DNA from: Parafannyhessea umbonata
Lineage (GTDB): Bacteria > Actinomycetota > Coriobacteriia > Coriobacteriales > Atopobiaceae
Reading direction: 5' to 3'
Assembly: GCF_900105025.1 (NCBI RefSeq)
Contig: NZ_LT629759.1
Span: forward strand, 1,984,001-2,048,000
Length of the DNA: 64,000 nucleotides
Within the stretch, counting starts at the first letter, position 1. The number at the start of each line of letters is the position of its first letter. Both the position numbers and the translations under genes were made by a program. Below the pieces are notes generated by a model. That model saw only the letters and a program-made list of their open reading frames with translations, was not told where the DNA came from and did not search any database. Positions 60,557-64,000 of this stretch are shown here, in pieces.

Positions 60557-60850
60557 CTAGTCCCTGTCGGTGCGACGCACGATCATGTGGCGCTTCACCG
60601 CATCGTTGATGCGGAGAACGCGATCGAGCTCGGCGATCTGAGCGGGGTCTGCGTGGAAGTCGACGAGGGTGTAGTCACCCTCGGTGAGCTTGTCGATCTC
60701 AAAGGCGAGCTTGCGCTTGCCCCAGTCCTCGACGTTGTCGATCTTGCCGCCGTTCTCGGTGACAGCGACGTCAATACGCTTGGAGACGCCGGCGCGAGCC
60801 TCCTCAGTGGCCGCGGGATCGACAAAATACAGCAGTTCATAAGCCTTCAT
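60557..60850 (-). CDS. rpsF: 30S ribosomal protein S6
   Basis: 97 residues. MKAYELLYFVDPAATEEA, DNVEDWGKRKLAFEIDKLTEGDY and LRINDAVKRHMIVRR match the family. First gene of the rpsF-ssb-rpsR group. The 276-bp region upstream holds its promoter, which I could not fix, and the terminator of the next gene. Confidence 0.98.
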   Translation of the reverse strand: MKAYELLYFVDPAATEEARAGVSKRIDVAVTENGGKIDNVEDWGKRKLAFEIDKLTEGDYTLVDFHADPAQIAELDRVLRINDAVKRHMIVRRTDRD

Positions 60851-61018
60851 GTGGTCACCTCCTCTGGGCTAACGGCTCCGGTTAGTGAAGGTGCATCCGG
60901 AACAGGAAAGGTCGATTTGGTATCGTAACACAGATGCGCCCCAACTCTTCGTCATCGCGCCTTAAACACGACTCCCCATACGTTCCCCACACAAGAAGCG
61001 TAGCAGGCGGTGCTTGCA

Positions 61019-61057
61019 GAAAAATATCCCCGGGCTGCAGATGTCTGCCCGGGGATA
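61019..61057 (-). terminator. Terminator of the DUF4013-like gene
   Basis: TATCCCCGGGC and GCCCGGGGATA make an 11-bp perfect stem, and the minus strand then reads TATTTTT. It is a strong intrinsic terminator that insulates rpsF from the upstream gene. Confidence 0.9.
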
Positions 61058-61126
61058 CATATGCGCACGTTAAGAGCGTGATGGCGAGAAGAGCAAGGCC
61101 CCTTTGCCCAAACCTCGCCACGAACC

Positions 61127-62149
61127 CTACAAGAATCGGGGCGAATCGTCCGCATCTCCCGATGCAGGCGAGTTTTGCACACCGTCGCTACCTGCGCCTT
61201 CCTGCGTTTGGTTCGTAGGCTCCTTCCCAGCGGCCTCGTTCTTCTCGCCCTCAGGGGCTGCAGGCTGCTGCGAGGTTGCCGGTGTGGCGGCACTTTGCTG
61301 TAAGGAGGCATCACTTTCCATGGGGTTTGCGGGGCGCTCCGGCTCCGGAAGGGTCGCAACGGAGGTTGGGAGCGGATCGGCGCTCGCACCCCATGCGGGA
61401 ACGTCGAAGTTCCTCATCCACAGACCCACGGCCGTGGACTCGATGAGCGTGACGAAGGCTTGGCCCACGCTCGCGAGGTATGCCATGAACATGATCAGGG
61501 GGAAGATGCCCGCGATCGCGTCCACAAGGACGTTTACGAACGCGCGGTAGTCGGTGGAGGGGCTCGCCGACACCGCAAAGCCAATCACGCGCACGACTGA
61601 CGGCATCATCGCCATGAAACCGACCACGCTCAGCACGAAGCCTATGACAAGCGACGCCAGCGTCGTGATTCCCGTGATCTTCGCGATGCCGCCAAAGTCC
61701 GCCTTCAGCATGTCCCACAGGCGGTTGGCTTGGTAGCCCGCCTTGAAGTTCTGGTACACGGCCGCACGGAGCGCGGCTGCGCACAGGATGATGTTTACGA
61801 AGAGCGAGCATATGGCCACAAGCAGGCTCACCACGTCGTTGTTATGCGTCAGGCGCGCAAGGCACAGCGATATGACCTCCCACACGATGAGCCAGCCCAG
61901 GCAGGCCACGAACCCGCGCCAACCGCTCTTGATGCACTCGCCCACGCGGACGCCCTTCTGCTTGGGCGACGCGTCCACGCCCCACGCCGTGAGCCTGGCC
62001 CACTCCAGCGCATAGCCAAACACGCCCAAGGGCCCGACGATGGGCACGAAGCTCGCGATGCCTGCAACCAGCAGAACCTTCCACCAGCCTTTGTCGCGTG
62101 TGAGCAGCGCCCATGACCTGGAATAGTAGGCTTCCTTCTCGGCACTCAT
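61127..62149 (-). CDS. DUF4013-like membrane protein
   Basis: 340 residues with about five to six hydrophobic segments in the first 230 (WWKVLLVAGIASFVPIVGPL, LVIGFVLSVVGFMAMMPSVV). The early pattern of a Trp-Lys segment, PIVGPLGVFGYALEWARL, fits DUF4013-type proteins. The last 90 residues are disordered and Pro/Ala/Gln-rich, with APEGEKNEAAGKEP carrying the recurrent EKN word. A separate unit with a promoter-like TTGACA upstream (62247-62252) and a terminator downstream. Function unknown. Confidence 0.7.
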   Translation of the reverse strand: MSAEKEAYYSRSWALLTRDKGWWKVLLVAGIASFVPIVGPLGVFGYALEWARLTAWGVDASPKQKGVRVGECIKSGWRGFVACLGWLIVWEVISLCLARLTHNNDVVSLLVAICSLFVNIILCAAALRAAVYQNFKAGYQANRLWDMLKADFGGIAKITGITTLASLVIGFVLSVVGFMAMMPSVVRVIGFAVSASPSTDYRAFVNVLVDAIAGIFPLIMFMAYLASVGQAFVTLIESTAVGLWMRNFDVPAWGASADPLPTSVATLPEPERPANPMESDASLQQSAATPATSQQPAAPEGEKNEAAGKEPTNQTQEGAGSDGVQNSPASGDADDSPRFL

Positions 62150-62223
62150 GTCGGACTCCTTCCTGCCGGTTGGCCGACAGCGGGGCAGTTTGCTTGCAAA
62201 TGATTGTCACATAAAGCTCGTTA

Positions 62224-62252
62224 CATCTTTGCACGGCGCCGGCGCGTGTCAA
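62224..62252 (-). promoter_or_regulatory. Candidate promoter of the DUF4013-like gene
   Basis: On the minus strand a perfect -35 TTGACA (62247-62252) lies 17 bp before AAGATG (62224-62229), a poor -10. Confidence 0.4.
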
Positions 62253-62302
62253 GGCAGGTGCAAGATTGACCGCGCTTGGCCGACGGCATTCCGTCAATAA
62301 AG

Positions 62303-62334
62303 AAAAAACGGGCGGAACACGAGGTTCCACCCGT
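62303..62334 (-). terminator. Terminator of tRNA-Ser(CGA)
   Basis: ACGGGCGGAAC and GTTCCACCCGT pair with one mismatch. The minus strand then continues with TTTTTTC, a canonical intrinsic terminator. Confidence 0.9.
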
Positions 62335-62345
62335 CAAGCTTCTAA

Positions 62346-62436
62346 TGGCGGAGGAGGAGGGATTCGAACCCTCGTACCCGCGAAGCGGGTAAACGGTTTT
62401 CGAGACCGCCGCATTCAACCACTCTGCCACCCCTCC
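62346..62436 (-). tRNA. tRNA-Ser (anticodon CGA)
   Basis: The acceptor stem GGAGGGG pairs with the 3' end before the encoded CCA, with the pairing CTCCTCC allowing one mismatch or wobble. The anticodon loop CTCGAAA gives CGA. The long variable arm (TTTACCCGCTTCGCGGGTA) is typical of serine tRNAs. Confidence 0.96.
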
Positions 62437-62454
62437 GTGGGGTATTGGCTATCT

Positions 62455-62478
62455 AAAAGTGGCGCCCGAAGGCGCCAC
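62455..62478 (-). terminator. Terminator of tRNA-Ser(GGA)
   Basis: GTGGCGCC and GGCGCCAC form a perfect 8-bp stem with a TTCG loop, followed on the minus strand by TTTTAG. It separates the two tRNA-Ser genes. Confidence 0.85.
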
Positions 62479-62488
62479 TGGACCATTC

Positions 62489-62579
62489 TGGCGGAGAGTC
62501 TGGGATTTGAACCCAGGATACGCTTTAGGCGTATACACGATTTCCAATCGTGCTCCTTCGGCCACTCGGACAACTCTCC
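62489..62579 (-). tRNA. tRNA-Ser (anticodon GGA)
   Basis: The acceptor stem GGAGAGT pairs with ACTCTCC before G and the encoded CCA. The anticodon loop TTGGAAA gives GGA. The variable arm TATACGCCTAAAGCGTAT and the T-loop GGTTCAAATCC are clear. Confidence 0.97.
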
Positions 62580-62786
62580 TCAAAACCGCGGAAGCAAGTA
62601 TACATTACTTTGACCCCTTGTGTGAAGCCCATTATTTCTACAATTTTTGCCCACGAGGCCAAGCGGGGCAGCAGGGCGGTCGCGGTGGCCAAGAGAGCTC
62701 ATCGGCGCGCGGCGTCACCCTCGCGCCAGAACGGCTATATTCGTAGTTCACTACTATCGCGCATCCAACGACACAGGGAGAAGAAC

Positions 62787-63722
62787 GTGATTCCCGAGCT
62801 CATATCCGCATCTGGACCAGACGTCACCGCCGTCGCCATCCCCGCATGGCTCGACGCGTCCGCCGTGGCGGTGGGCTCCGTATCCGGCATACTCGTCGCA
62901 ACGGAGCGCAAGCTCGACCTCGTGGGCTTCATCGTGCTCGCCATGCTCGGCGGCCTGGGCGGTGGCCTCATCCGCGACCTCATCATCCAGCACAACGACG
63001 TCTACATGGTCAACTCGCCGTACGCCATCCCCATGACGGTTCTCGTGGGGTGCGGCGGCTTCCTCTTCCCCAGCCTGCTCACGCGGTTCCCGCACCTCAT
63101 CGAGTGGGTCGACATTATATCGGTCGGTCTGTTCGTGGCCGCCGGCTCCGATAAGGCAATCGTGTACCGCATGAACCCGTGGGCCGTCGTGCTCATGGGA
63201 ACTGTCACCGGCGTCGGCGGCGGCATGCTCCGCGACATCTTCCTCGGCAACACCCCGCGCATCTTCCAGCGCAGCAACTTCTATGCCATCTGCGCCGTCG
63301 CGGGCGCCATCACGTTCTACATGCTCATCATCCACGCAAACGTCACGGGCGAGTGGGCCACGGCCATCAGCGTCGCCGTCGTCATTCTCATGCGACGCCT
63401 ATCGCTGCACTTCAACATCCTCTCCCCCGCAAACGTGGACCTCGCGCCCGTCGTCACAAAAAAGGTCCGGGTCATCTACCACCTTGCCCAGGAGGACGGA
63501 AAAGAGAACTCCCGGCGCATCCTTCGCAAGTTCGAGGGTCGTGGCGGCTATCAGATAACCTACGTGGAGCAGCCCTCTCCGGACAACACGCACCACAAGT
63601 CCAGCGCGACGGACGCTCCCCGCACCCGCGTCATCGACAGGATAGAGATCGAGGACAACGACTCCCCGGAAGTCCCCGGGGGCATCTCCTCGCAAGACAT
63701 CAGCGGTAAACCGCAAGAGTAG
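62787..63722 (+). CDS. TRIC/UPF0126-family cation channel protein
   Basis: 311 residues. Two repeats of a three-helix unit with glycine-rich kinks (LAMLGGLGGGLIRDLI and TGVGGGMLRDIFLG) mark the UPF0126/TRIC family, whose members form trimeric K+-type channels. The usual length is about 205 residues; here about 100 extra C-terminal residues are hydrophilic. The start is GTG at 62787 with AGGGAG upstream, and the ribosome site is part of a GAGAAGAAC word. Confidence 0.88.
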   Translation: MIPELISASGPDVTAVAIPAWLDASAVAVGSVSGILVATERKLDLVGFIVLAMLGGLGGGLIRDLIIQHNDVYMVNSPYAIPMTVLVGCGGFLFPSLLTRFPHLIEWVDIISVGLFVAAGSDKAIVYRMNPWAVVLMGTVTGVGGGMLRDIFLGNTPRIFQRSNFYAICAVAGAITFYMLIIHANVTGEWATAISVAVVILMRRLSLHFNILSPANVDLAPVVTKKVRVIYHLAQEDGKENSRRILRKFEGRGGYQITYVEQPSPDNTHHKSSATDAPRTRVIDRIEIEDNDSPEVPGGISSQDISGKPQE

Positions 63723-63739
63723 CGCAAGACATCGAGCCT

Positions 63740-63788
63740 AAAAAGACGCCGCCGAGAAGAGCCTCATGCTCTTCTCGGCGGCGCTTTC
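63740..63788. terminator. Bidirectional terminator built from an inverted GAGAAGAGC pair
   Basis: A 16-bp stem (63747-63783) encloses the loop CTCAT. Each arm contains the recurrent word (63754-63762 plus, 63768-63776 minus). CTTTCTT follows on the plus strand and TCTTTTTAGG on the minus strand, so it ends both the TRIC gene and typA. Confidence 0.9.
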
Positions 63789-63858
63789 TTGCACGTGTCT
63801 CTTGCGTTGTCGCGGCCGTGCGCGCACAGGGCTCAGTCGGTCGCGTCTATCGCGAGGC

Positions 63859-64000
63859 CTACTTGTTGACGAGGCCGTTCCTGACGCGCCACTTGCGGCG
63901 CTCCGTCTCGGAGAGGATGCGCTTGCGCATGCGGATGCTCTTCGGGGTCACCTCGACCAGCTCGTCTTCCATGATGTACTCGAGGGCCTCCTCGAGCGTG
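63859..64000 (-). CDS. typA: GTP-binding protein TypA/BipA, 3' end only
   Basis: Only the last 46 codons are in the window. They read [19 protein letters not shown] and then [19 protein letters not shown], the conserved C-terminus of TypA, a ribosome-associated translational GTPase. The gene continues beyond the window end. Confidence 0.9.
   Translation of the reverse strand, partial: TLEEALEYIMEDELVEVTPKSIRMRKRILSETERRKWRVRNGLVNK

Overview
The window looks like a chromosomal segment of a high-GC Gram-positive anaerobe, most likely a coriobacterium of the Olsenella/Atopobium type (inference). The grounds are strongly GC-biased codon use, LPXTG surface proteins with YDG/MBG repeats, a class B sortase, a flavodiiron protein, a PTS cluster with split transketolase, and the gene order rpsF-ssb-rpsR-yybS-like-rplI-dnaB-purA. 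Most genes lie on the minus strand.

Layout. 0.1-5.4 kb: metA (frameshifted in this sequence), pcp, a DEAD-box RNA helicase with a large internal insert, rlmI, then a decayed gene. 5.9-13.6 kb: one giant sortase-anchored repeat protein. 13.8-15.6 kb: threonine dehydratase, tadA, tRNA-Ser(UGA). 15.7-22.8 kb: a carbohydrate module of UlaABC-like PTS, two-subunit transketolase, TalC/FSA-type transaldolase and two DeoR regulators. 22.9-26.9 kb: LemA, then a probable Mg2+ operon behind a structured leader, in which an MgtE-type sensor without the MgtE pore is followed by an atypical Nramp transporter. 27-31.5 kb: PRC-barrel, YtxH and coiled-coil proteins and a CNNM/CorC protein. 31.7-39.4 kb: fprA, asnA, an EF-G-like GTPase, an aminotransferase (frameshifted) and a radical SAM protein. 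39.7-42.6 kb: an LPXTG-anchored M6 metalloprotease. 42.8-46.9 kb: 23S rRNA m5U methyltransferase, PrsW-like protease, large membrane protein. 47-57.6 kb: purN, purM, class B sortase, purE, a NUDIX hydrolase, purD, degV, purA, dnaB. 58-64 kb: rplI, yybS-like, rpsR, ssb, rpsF, a DUF4013-like protein, two tRNA-Ser genes, a TRIC/UPF0126 protein and the 3' end of typA.

How the parts fit. Two sortase substrates and a sortase in one window suggest cell-wall display of a repeat adhesin and a protease. Five purine genes (purA, D, E, M, N) form one functional group. The PTS module lacks any isomerase, epimerase or phosphatase gene, so its phosphorylated product may enter transketolase directly, as a pentulose 5-phosphate would.

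The signal least explained by ordinary features is the word GAGAAGRRC. I count 43 copies over both strands, where chance predicts about two. Eighteen lie in the roughly 12% of the window outside genes, some as inverted pairs forming terminator stems. In genes it is often read in frame as EKN or EKD in disordered linkers. This resembles the behaviour of DNA uptake sequences in other phyla. Two 1-base frameshifts (metA, aminotransferase) both fall in the same C4/G4 run context and look like homopolymer undercalls.
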